DNA from: Metridium senile
Taxonomy: Eukaryota; Cnidaria; Anthozoa; Actiniaria; Metridiidae
Direction: 5' to 3'
Assembly (NCBI GenBank): GCA_949775045.1
Contig: OX459098.1
Location: forward strand, 13,973,207 to 14,037,206
DNA: 64,000 nt
Position numbers and translations under genes: made by a program. Under the pieces are notes generated by a model. The model ran no database searches and was not told the origin of the DNA. It saw only the letters and a list, made by a program, of their open reading frames with translations. Numbering within the stretch: position 1 is the first letter of the stretch; each line of letters begins with the position of its first letter. Shown piece after piece: positions 10,176 through 20,130 of this stretch.

Positions 10176-10307
10176 TGAATCCCATACCAACATGGTTTTT
10201 ATTGTAATGTGAAGTTTTTTTTAACAAAAGTAAATTTTATTACGCGCGACTAAAAAGCCATTTTGTAGCTCAGCGTGCGCTTAGCCAATGAGAAAGCGAA
10301 AAGAAAT

Positions 10308-10649
10308 CGTAGTGCCTTCCCTCTACATACTATATAGCCGGCTTGACACTTAGAAATTTTTCGCCTGATTTGAAGACATTTGAAAGCATTTTTGCCTGTC
10401 ATTTAGTCCATGCCAGACCGTGACGGGCAGTAACGTAACACATCGTTGATAGTTGAATTGTACATGACCAATAAATAGAGTTCTTTTAGCTCTTTCTTTT
10501 CTATTTGAACTAAGACTAGTTCAATTTACCGTTTGAAAGAGTTTCCTTTCGATTTTGAGAAAACTTACGACCGCCCAACACTCAGTCACGAAGGCGAAAA
10601 TTTCTAAGTGTCAAGCCGGCTATATAGTATGTAGAGGGAAGGCACTACG
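10308..10649. mobile_element. 342-bp element with ~59-bp TIRs nested in the long-TIR element
   Basis: The left arm from 10308 (CGTAGTGCCTTCCCTCTACA...CCGGCTTGACACTTAGAAAT) and the right arm ending at 10649 (ATTTCTAAGTGTCAAGCCGG...GGAAGGCACTACG) are inverted and almost identical. No clear target duplication. A CTGTCATTTAGT...GACGGGC motif inside (near 10397) recurs just outside, near 10770, so the outer element interior may derive from related sequence. Confidence 0.8.
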
Positions 10650-11019
10650 TCCTTATCCAATTCCGCTTAGCTCGAAATAAGCGCTTGATATTTCTATATG
10701 AAATAAAACTAGTTTGATTTGATAAACTTCAGCCATTCTCTCGAATTTTGTACAAAATTTTGGACTGCCTGTCATTTAGTTTTTTTAAGACCGCGACGGG
10801 CTGCCGTACATATAGACACTGCGAAAGTAATAAGGTAATGATAGATAATGCAAGAAATTGGTCAAGGATAGTGATAACTCAACAATTGAAGCAATTGGAT
10901 TGAAATAAAATAGCAGTCTGCAGTTTAGACTTTGGGTGGCCTAAAGTGCAGATTGGTCTGCAGATTCCAGTCTGCAGATTCCAGTCTGCAGATTCCAGTC
11001 TGCACTTTAGACCTGCCGG

Positions 11020-11027
11020 CTTCAAAA
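11020..11027 (+). repeat. Right target-site duplication CTTCAAAA
   Basis: Identical to 9364-9371. Confidence 0.85.
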
Positions 11028-11504
11028 CCCCCGTAGTTCGAATGTCACAAAAAGCAAATTTCTTTACTAAAAATGAATTAAACACAGGTCAACATCTAAT
11101 ATCTGCTACTGTAGTTAATGTTGGAATATTTTCGAGACATTTAAAGTGCACTCACCATGGAAAAAAAGCGAAAATTCAAATCAGCTTCTCGTCCTCTCCA
11201 ACAGCACACAACAGCCATTTTAACTTTCCCGCTTTACGACGTTTGAAATGGACCCTGGTACTTATCACGTGTGATAAACCACAGGTAGCCCAAGCTCACT
11301 GTTAGTGTTGATTTACTAAAGGATATAAATTCCATAAAACTCTTACAGTGTCTTTTTGTTGATCTCTTTAATCCTCTGATAAACCTCGGGCTGTATATGG
11401 CTTATTGCCGACATCTTCAGTTTGTATTTTCCTTCATCGTTGCATTGTAGCTGAATCCATTGACGATCCATTGCCGATTTTCACGTTTAAAGTCCTTTAC
11501 ATGG
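11028..11504. other. Gap, nothing recognised
   Basis: No supported gene or ordered repeat. The small ORF at 11405-11665 runs into the next element and has no recognisable content. Confidence 0.45.
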
Positions 11505-11920
11505 TAGGGAAGAGGACGTACGGATCCGGAATCACGCGCCGTTTTTTCATGATTTCACGGATCACGGAGTTACGTAAAGCGTTTTCACGAGTCACAGTTT
11601 TAGAACTCGCGATGTTTAAAACTCTGTTGATTCTATTAGGCAACATTTTGCGCTTAACTTGTTAGACCGATCATCAATATTAACTGGATCTAACAGATAT
11701 ACAAAGAATAACACTGCTAGCTAGCAAAAACGTATCAGTTTACGCAACCGTTAATATGAAAAGCTGTCACGTTTTCATGGATCACCGATTCTGTATGCAC
11801 GAGTCACGACAGTGAAAATCTGTAGATGATTTCACGGATCACGGCTTAATTATTTTGCTTTTCACGAATCACAGGCGAAATTTAGGGTGAATCACGGATC
11901 AAGGAAACCTCTTCCCCCTA
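11505..11920. mobile_element. ~415-bp MITE-like element built from a CACGGATCACG-type motif
   Basis: TAGGGAAGAGG (11505-11515) and its inverted partner CCTCTTCCCCCTA (11908-11920) mark the ends, with TA at each border. Between them, TTTCACGGATCACGG and variants (TTTTCACGAGTCAC, TTCATGGATCACC, TTTCACGAATCAC, GAATCACGGATC) recur at least seven times, in direct orientation and often next to A/T runs. TA borders would fit Tc1/mariner-type insertion, but the TIR is short and imperfect, so class is uncertain. Confidence 0.5.
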
Positions 11921-13215
11921 TGAGTTTCTATAAGCTTTTAATGGCAACTTATTTGACATCCAAGGATGTAGCACTTTTGGTAGAGTTATGAAATGGAAAA
12001 AAAAGTGGACAACAAACTTTGTACATTCCATCTCATTTTTCATTTCCCAGTACACTAAATTCTCAAGAACTGTTTAGACATTAAGGTAAATGAAATAAAA
12101 AGAACAGAAATGAGTATTTTGAGCAACTCTAGCTTTCAGAAAATGTAACTTTGGTCTAATTTTGAAACAATTTTAATAGTGACAGCATGCACTGCTTTTT
12201 TGGCCTAGTGAGTGCAGGGTGTGGTCAAGTGCAAACAAAGTTCATCTTTTGAACCGGTGTGATAGTACCATGCAGGAAATGTTAGAATGACTTCTCTCAG
12301 GGTCTTTTTACAAAAATACTTTATAGACCTGTTCATGATTTTCAACAAACTTCCACAGTGACTGTACATTTATATTGTTGGTCAAAATAGGTATGAGTTT
12401 CTATAAGCTTTTAATGGCAACTTATTTGACATCCAAGGATGTAGCACTTTTGGTAGAAATATGAAATGGAAAAAAAAGTGGACAACAAACTTTGTACATT
12501 CCATCTCATTTTTCATTTCCCGTTACACTAAATTCTCAAGAACTGTTTAGACATTAAGGTAAATGAAATAAAAAGAACAGAAAGGAGTTTTTTGAGCAAC
12601 AGCTTTCAGAAAATGTAACTTTGGTCTAATTTTGAAACAATTCTAATATAGACGGCAGAGTGCAGGGTGTGGTCAAGTGCAAACAAAGTTCATCTTTTGA
12701 ACCGGTGTGATAGTATGCAGGAAATGTTAGAATGACTCCTCTCATGGTCTTTTTACAAAAATACTTATAGACCTGTTGATGATTTTCAAGAAACTTCTAC
12801 AGGAGCTTATTAAAGGCAGTATACAGTGATCGTATTGTAGGTCAAAATTGTTTTGAGTTTCTAAGCTTTTACAGTGTAATACAAATACCGCCGGCAGTCA
12901 GAAATACGCTGAAAAATGTATTGTCCAATTGGAAGCATAGATGTTATCTTGCGGTTAGATTTCATTATGGGGCTGTCTCAGATTGGTCAAAGAATAATAG
13001 AACATTCCAGTCATATTTTGTTCTGCCTACCGTATTTTTATTCACACTGTAATGGCAACTGATTTTACATCAAAGGATGAAGCAATACTGGCAGAGTCAT
13101 GCAATGGAAGAAAAAGTGGACTGTAAGTTTTGTACATTCCATCTCAATTCTCATTTCCCGGTACACTAAATTCTCAATAACATTTGACATATAATAGATA
13201 ATGAGATAAAAGCAA
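11919..13215 (+). repeat. 473-bp tandem repeat, three copies
   Basis: Copies begin with TGAGTTTCTATAAGCTTTTA-like sequence at 11919, 12392 and about 12853. Copies 1 and 2 are almost identical over their length, with small deletions in copy 2. Copy 3 is more diverged, lacks its distal part and is split by an inserted MITE. No ORF is conserved in the repeat. Confidence 0.9.
12872..13049. mobile_element. 178-bp Tc1/mariner-type MITE inserted in copy 3 of the 473-bp repeat
   Basis: The ends CAGTGTAATACAAATAC and GTATTTTTATTCACACTG are imperfect inverted repeats. The dinucleotide TA flanks both sides (12870-12871, 13050-13051). Copies 1 and 2 of the repeat preserve the uninterrupted site (GCTTTTAATGGCAACT) with a single TA. 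The empty sites define both the insertion boundaries and the duplication. TA targeting and CAGT termini fit Tc1/mariner mobilisation. No coding capacity. Confidence 0.85.
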
Positions 13216-14500
13216 TTGATGTCTAGCTCTTGTTCTGAAACATGTTTGGTTTATCCCTACCAGCCGTCTCAACACCAGATGATGAACGTCTGTTTTTTGT
13301 AATATATCTCTTTTCACCTTCCTTTTATATAATTTTTTGCTATCATCAATACTTATCAAACACGTTCCTGTCACACCAATAAATCCCTATATTACAATTA
13401 CAATTATCAAATAACCCAATCTTCTTACTTAATACATCCATTGATATAGAATTTAAATAAAATACACTGCCCTCTTTGAGACATTGTAAAATGCTATTAC
13501 TGTTATATTACTGTTGTTACGATTATTCTTTCCATACCGCACTATAAGTGCCTTTTAGTTTTATTTCAATTTTCAATATATTACCTCCTCTCCTCTATAT
13601 ACACATATCGCTCAATTTCAATCCCAGACAAATAAATCATGGACATATGCCCACTATTACATTTTGGTTGCAGTTTTCCTCCCTATATAAACTTGGCTTT
13701 CTAAATTACAGTTCTACTCTAGCGAATGTCCCTTAATGCAGTTCTATCCCTTCTAATAAATCTGCGTGGACTAGTAGCGCGAAAAACATTTTAATGCTTT
13801 TTTTTATTCATTTGCAGTCGTTGTTACAAATAATATAAATAATATTTCTAAAATTACAATAATTAGGTAAGTGTAAAAATGATTAAGAAAAAGCATATGC
13901 TTATAGAGTATAGACCCTGATATAAAACTACATTGATTTCAAATACAAATTGTAGATAAAATATTAAAATTATCGATTGGTATAATCATAAGTAAATTGA
14001 TAATTGCACTCTATGATTTGTAATAAGATTTATGAATTGTAACAAATATGTTCTATTTCACTTAAAATGAATCGAGTTACATAATTTCAAATATATTTTG
14101 ATACTCAATGATATATTTTAATAATAGTTCTTCTTTAATTATTTTTTTGAATCTATTAATAGTTTTGCAATTGACTTGTAATTTTTTTTATTTGTTCCAT
14201 ATTAACGGTCCCATAACAAATTGAAAATTGACTAAGCTTGTGTTATGACAATGAATTTCAGAGTTTAGTCAGTATCGTCTGAATGTTTCAGGTAGCTGGC
14301 AAGTATAAAAAAGATACATTTAAGTGTAGTTATGTCTTCTATTTTGAGAATGGACTCCTAAAGAGTAGAAGAGTGGGATAGTGTGAGCATAATATGACAA
14401 ATTAGTTATAGTTAATCTTATGACTTTTTTTAAGTTTACAATTTTAGAAGTTTACAATATAGGAGATATTGTAAGCAATAGAGTTTTTATGCCATTCCTC
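13216..14500. other. Very AT-rich stretch, nothing recognised
   Basis: No coding, RNA or ordered repeat feature could be supported. Small ORFs at 13174-13374 (minus) and 13548-13736 (plus) have low-complexity translations. Confidence 0.45.
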
Positions 14501-14820
14501 GTTTTTATTATAAAATCACGTTTGGTTGGAAAGGGTGAGTGGGGAGACTGGGCACGGGTGCACAGATTTCAATTTGGCCGTCCCCCCTCTCAAGGTGAAT
14601 TGCCACTGAAAATTGATTTGCCAGGGTAAAGGTGCCACTGCCATTTATCAGTTTTAATTTGAAATAATTAACGGGTAAGACTTATTTAATTCCACTAACT
14701 TTGTCAAATATTGTTACAAAGGGTATTTCCTTTTGTTTTTCCATTCAGCGTTTGGCTTTATTGTTTGGATTACTTTTGTTATTCAGTAAATTATTGACAC
14801 GGGTCAATGAATTAATTTGA

Positions 14821-15404
14821 GATGGCAGTGGCGATTGGCCAAAAAAAAAGGCAATTAATTTTGGCCATTCTTTTGTCCGGTGTTTACATTCCTTTTTAAA
14901 AAACGAAGCGTATAAAAGGGTAACCAGATTATTTGGGGTAGACAGGAGTTTAGATGTGTCCTTGCAGAGAATCGACGGTTTGACCGGAGTGCTAGCCATT
15001 TTAGAGGAAACTGGCCGCTGTTATTCTCCGGATATTGCTATTTTAGAGCTTGGTACCAACGACCTGGAACGTCCTTGTGGACCGAAAACAATTGGCTCTG
15101 CAATCTACGACTTGGTGAAGTATTTGAAGTTTAATTTTAAGGTCTCCGTTGAATTGTTAAAGTGTTTGTATGGTGATCCCGCGGCGAGTACGAGGAACGA
15201 GTTTCCTTGATAAGGACTTTCAAACGGAGAGCCGATATTTTGTGCATTTATTTAAATGTTGTCCTTGAATAATTTTTACCGTCGGTCGTTTTGTTTGACC
15301 ATCGTGAAATTTGGTCGGGTACCCACTTGTTAATGGATGGAGTTCATTTAAATTCGCAGGACCAATATTTAATCGTAGTTATCGTGGAGCTTTTCCTAAA
15401 ATCT
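14821..15404 (+). pseudogene. SGNH/GDSL-type hydrolase domain, probably of retroelement origin (broken)
   Basis: One reading frame is open from 14821 to 15210. It holds block I as GHSFVR (GHS at 14863-14871) and block III as ELGTNDL (GTND at 15052-15063). After frame changes and a stop near 15208, a second frame restores FDHREIWSG and the C-terminal DGVHLN block (Asp at 15336, His at 15345), the usual catalytic Asp-x-x-His. All SGNH landmarks are in the right order over about 195 codons, typical for the fold. SGNH hydrolases of this kind are carried by some Ngaro/DIRS tyrosine-recombinase retrotransposons and by some CR1-type LINEs. No recombinase or RT is seen beside it, so the parent element is unproven. 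Reading upstream (about 14520-14630, RVHRFQFGRPPSQGELPL) may be an extension. Confidence 0.75.
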
Positions 15405-15536
15405 ACTCGTTATTGTACTATATTGTTTTGTTATCGTACTAATTTGTTATGTATTGTTATTTGTTGTATTGTACTGTTTATCGTATCGTTTTGTTTTGTA
15501 AAAACGTTGGTGCATTTTTGTTTGTTGTGTACAAAT

Positions 15537-15728
15537 ATGCCTTTGACGAGCTATTGCTGTCCAAATCAGCATAGTTTCTGACTGGCTATTTGTTTACTAT
15601 TTATGATGCCTTTGACGAGCTATTGCTGTCCTAATCAGCGTAGTTTCTGACTGGCTATTTGTTTATTTATGATGCCTTTGACGAGCTATTGCTGTCCTAA
15701 TCAGCGTAGTTTCTGACTGGCTATCTTG
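15537..15728 (+). repeat. Three tandem 66-69-bp repeats after the SGNH pseudogene
   Basis: ATGCCTTTGACGAGCTATTG begins copies at 15537, 15606 and 15672. Each runs to GTTTCTGACTGGCTAT. Copies 2 and 3 are nearly identical, and copy 1 differs by a few bases. The repeats end about 60 bp before the satellite array. They could be terminal repeats of the SGNH-carrying element or an independent minisatellite. Confidence 0.9.
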
Positions 15729-15790
15729 TCGACGAACCGAATAGAAATACTCGATTCCAGTCTTTCGCGAAATAGCCTCTAAAGGGTAGG

Positions 15791-16832
15791 TAGGGTGAAC
15801 TCGCGCATTCATGGCACGTAAGACTGATTCATGTATCACTTTGTATTTAATACTACTCAATGATACTTCCACTTGTTGATTATTGCTCTTGCGTTTGAAA
15901 TGCATGGATGCAGTATAAACACTAGGAAAGAGTACCTAGACAGGTTATAGAGGCGCGCTTCTGCAATCATTGAAGGCAGAAAAAAAAGACAAAATGAATT
16001 AATCTTACTTTCTCCTCATCCTTTTGGCAGAAATTTTTCGTAGAATTGTATGCTGGTATACAAATGACTAAATAGTCTAGCCCGGGCATATCGGCTATTA
16101 AATGAGTTCCGGTTTTCTAGTCAATTCCATTATTACAATACCAGAAGCAAAGATCTGCAGCTTCGCTTACCGTTAGCAAGAACTGCTAAGTACCAATCTT
16201 CGCAAAATTTTGAATCTCCGTTTCACTACAACGGGGCAAAAACATGGAACTCCCTACCTGTCAATATCCGTAATATCTCAGCTTTGATGCATTTTAAAAA
16301 GGCACTTACTGTGTCCTCTTTTCGTAACTAAACACAGTTCTTATATTTTCATTAGTATATATTAAATTATCTATATACATTCATAATCATTTATAGTTAT
16401 AGTTATATCTTTATGTATGTAAATGCACTGTGATGTATGTTTTGTGCAGAGCCCCACTTAAACCAGCTATGTGGAACTGCAGGCATTCTAATTTCTGCTT
16501 AAATATTTATTCATAAATAAATAAATAAATATGTACAACATGGAATTTAATAGTTAAATAATTTTAGTTTGTAAACGTTTCGAATGAGAAAGGCTGTTTT
16601 TATCATAAAAAGAAAAGAAAAAATTAAAAAAAAAGAAAAAAACTCACGCGCTCTCCGTTCCCCACACCCAGCTCGTCCGAAGGGAGGAGAGAACCAGCTC
16701 CTAAGCTATAAATGGTAATTCCTATACGTAGACTAACTAAGCGTCACTCGATTTATACAATTGAAAAATCCTAGTCTTTCAGGGCAGGTTTATTGTTATG
16801 CTAATCTTATTGTTTTTATTCCCAGTGGGGAG
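15791..16832 (+). repeat. Degenerate first unit of the array
   Basis: Same order as later units, but it lacks a 77-bp block after CGCGCATTC (present in all other units). It has 9 extra bases, TATAAACAC, near 15912 that later units lack. It carries TGA in place of the TGC Cys codon of the LINE ORF (near 16065), reads TTTCACTAC for TTTCGCTAC, and has ATTTTTCG for ATTGTTCG. The 9 extra bases give a more LINE-like reading (NAWMQYKH), so here the unit may be closer to the ancestral LINE. The left homology limit is about 15787. Confidence 0.9.
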
Positions 16833-19800
16833 TAGGGTCAACTCGCGCATTCAATGTGATATCGCATTGCAAGCGAGTTTCATCCAAGACAACCCACACG
16901 TTGTAGGGGGTGCTTGTTTTATGCTTCGGATGGCACGTAAGACTGATGCATGTATCACTTTGTATTTAATACTACTCAATGATACTTCCACTTGTTGATT
17001 ATTGCTCTTGCGTTTAAAATGCATGGATGCAGTAGGAAAGAGTACCTAGACAGGTTACAGAGGCACGCTTCTGCAATCATTGAAGGCAGAAAAAAAAAGA
17101 CAAAATGAATTAATCTTACTTTGTCCTCATCCTTTTGGCAGAAATTGTTCGTAGAATTGTATGCTGGTATACAAATGCCTAAATAGTCTAGCCCGGGCAT
17201 ATCGGCTATTAAATGAGTTCCGGTTTTCTAGTCAATTCCATTATTACAATACCAGAAGCAAAGATCTGCAGCTTCGCTTACCGTTAGCAAGAACTGGTAA
17301 GTACCAATCTTCGCAAAATTTTGAATCTTCGTTTCGCTACAACGGGGCAAAAACATGGAACTCCCTACCTGTCAATATCCGTAATATCTCAGCTTTGATG
17401 CCTTTTAAACAGGCACTTACTGTGTCCTCTTTTCGTAACTAAACACAGTTCTTATATTTTCATTAGTATATATTAATTTATCTATATACATTCATAATCA
17501 TTTATAGTTATAGTTATATCTTTATGTATGTAAATGCAATGTGATGTATGTTTTGTGCAGAGCCCCACTTAAACCAGCTATGTGGAACTGCAGGCATTCT
17601 AATTTCTGCTTAAATATTTATTCATCAATAAATAAATATGTACAACATGGGATGTAAAAGTTAAATAATTTTAGTTTGTAAACGTTTCGAATGAGAAAGG
17701 CTGTTTTTATCATAAAAAGAAAAGAAAAAATTAAAAAAAAACTCACGCGCTCTCCGTTCCCCACACCCAGCTCGTCCGAAGGGAGGAGAGAACCAGCCCC
17801 TAAGCTATAAATGGTAATTCCTATACGTAGACTAACTAAGCGTCACTCGATTTATACAATTGAAAAATCCTAGTCTTTCAGGGCAGGTTTATTGTTATGC
17901 TAATGTTATTGTTTTTATTCCCAGTGGGGAGTAGGGTCAACTCGCGCATTCAATGTGATATCGCATTGCAAGCGAGTTTCATCCAAGACAACCCACACGT
18001 TGTAGGGGGTGCTTGTTTTATGCTTCGGATGGCACGTAAGACTGATGCATGTATCACTTTGTAATTAATACTACTCAATGATACTTCCACTTGTTGATTA
18101 TTGCTCTTGCGTTTAAAATGCATGGATGCAGTAGGAAAGAGTACCTAGACAGGTTACAGAGGCACGCTTCTGCAATCATTGAAGGCAGAAAAAAAAAAGA
18201 CAAAATGAATTAATCTTACTTTGTCCTCATCCTTTTGGCAGAAATTGTTCGTAGAATTGTATGCTGGTATACAAATGCCTAAATAGTCTAGCCCGGGCAT
18301 ATCGGCTATTAAATGAGTTCCGGTTTTCTAGTCAATTCCATTATTACAATACCAGAAGCAAAGATCTGCAGCTTCGCTTACCGTTAGCAAGAACTGCTAA
18401 GTACCAATCTTCGCAAAATTTTGAATCTTCGTTTCGCTACAACGGGGCAAAAACATGGAACTCCCTACCTGTCAATATCCGTAATATCTCAGCTTTGATG
18501 CCTTTTAAACAGGCACTTACTGTGTCCTCTTTTCGTAACTAAACACAGTTCTTATATTTTCATTAGTATATATTAATTTATCTATATACATTCATAATCA
18601 TTTATAGTTATAGTTATATCTTTATGTATGTAAATGCAATGTGATGTATGTTTTGTGCAGAGCCCCACTTAAACCAGCTATGTGGAACTGCAGGCATTCT
18701 AATTTCTGCTTAAATATTTATTCATCAATAAATAAATATGTACAACATGGGATGTAAAAGTTAAATAATTTTAGTTTGTAAACGTTTCGAATGAGAAAGG
18801 CTGTTTTTATCATAAAATGGAAAAAAAAAATTAAAAAAAAACTCACGCGCTCTCCGTTCCCCACACCCAGCTCGTCCGAAGGGAGGAGAGAACCAGCCCC
18901 TAAGCTATAAATGGTAATTCCTATACGTAGACTAACTAAGCGTCACTCGATTTATACAATTGAAAAATCCTAGTCTTTCAGGGCAGGTTTATTGTTATGC
19001 TAATCTTATTGTTTTTATTCCCAGTGGGGAGTAGGGTCAACTCGCGCATTCAATGTGATAACGCATTGCAAGCGAGTTTCATCCAAGACAACCCACACGT
19101 TGTAGGGGGTGCTTGTTTTATGCTTCGGATGGCACGTAAGTCTGATGCATGTATCACTTTGTATTTAATACTACTCAATGATACTTCCACTTGTTGATTA
19201 TTGCTCTTGCGTTTAAAATGCACGGATGCAGTAGGAAAGAGTACCTAGACAGGTTACAGAGGCACGCTTCTGCAATCATTGAAGGCAGAAAAAAAAAGAC
19301 AAAATGAATTAATCTTACTTTGTCCTCATCCTTTTGGCAGAAATTGTTCGTAGAATTGTATGCTGGTATACAAATGCCTAAATAGTCTAGCCCGGGCATA
19401 TCGGCTATTAAATGAGTTCCGGTTTTCTAGTCAATTCCATTATTACAATACCAGAAGCAAAGATCTGCAGCTTCGCTTACCGTTAGCAAGAACTGCTAAG
19501 TACCAATCTTCGCAAAATTTTGAATCTTCGTTTCGCTACAACGGGGCAAAAACATGGAACTCCCTACCTGTCAATATCCGTAATATCTCAGCTTTGATGC
19601 CTTTTAAACAGGCACTTACTGTGTCCTCTTTTCGTAACTAAACACAGTTCTTATATTTTCATTAGTATATATTAATTTATCTATATACATTCATAATCAT
19701 TTATAGTTATAGTTATATCTTTATGTATGTAAATGCAATGTGATGTATGTTTTGTGCAGAGCCCCACTTAAACCAGCTATGTGGAACTGCAGGCATTCTA

Positions 19801-20130
19801 ATTTCTGCTTAAATATTTATTCATCAATAAATAAATATGTACAACATGGGATGTAAAAGTTAAATAATTTTAGTTTGTAAACGTTTCGAATGAGAAAGGC
19901 TGTTTTTATCATAAAAAGAAAAGAAAAAATTAAAAAAAAACTCACGCGCTCTCCGTTCCCCACACCCAGCTCGTCCGAAGGGAGGAGAGAACCAGCCCCT
20001 AAGCTATAAATGGTAATTCCTATACGTAGACTAACTAAGCGTCACTCGATTTATACAATTGAAAAATCCTAGTCTTTCAGGGCAGGTTTATTGTTATGCT
20101 AATCTTATTGTTTTTATTCCCAGTGGGGAG
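16833..20130 (+). repeat. Short-period subfamily at the array edge (units 1-3)
   Basis: These units are 1099-1100 bp because the A-rich tract before CTCACGCGC lacks an 8-bp piece (AGAAAAAA-like), and their LINE tail reads TTCATCAATAAAT instead of TTCATAAATAAAT. Units 1 and 2 read GTGATATCGC where later units read GTGATAACGC. The degenerate first unit has the long A-rich tract, so the short form is derived and not the founder. Confidence 0.85.

Larger units (their letters stand above)
9372..11019. mobile_element. 1648-bp non-autonomous DNA transposon with ~199-bp TIRs and target-site duplication
   Basis: The left arm (9372-9570) begins CCGGCAGGTCTAAAGTGCAG and the right arm (10822-11019) ends with its exact reverse complement; the arms stay alignable for about 199 bases. 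Each arm contains three copies of a 14-bp unit (GACTGGAATCTGCA). The flanks are direct repeats: CTTCAAAA at 9364-9371 and at 11020-11027. Because the ends read CCGG, the duplication could be counted as 8 to 12 bp. Long TIRs with 8-11-bp duplications suit Mutator-like elements, and 8 bp would also suit hAT. No transposase ORF. The interior contains a 165-bp tandem repeat, an A-rich tract and two foldbacks. ORFs at 10879-11085 and 10946-11305 are by-products. Confidence 0.9.
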
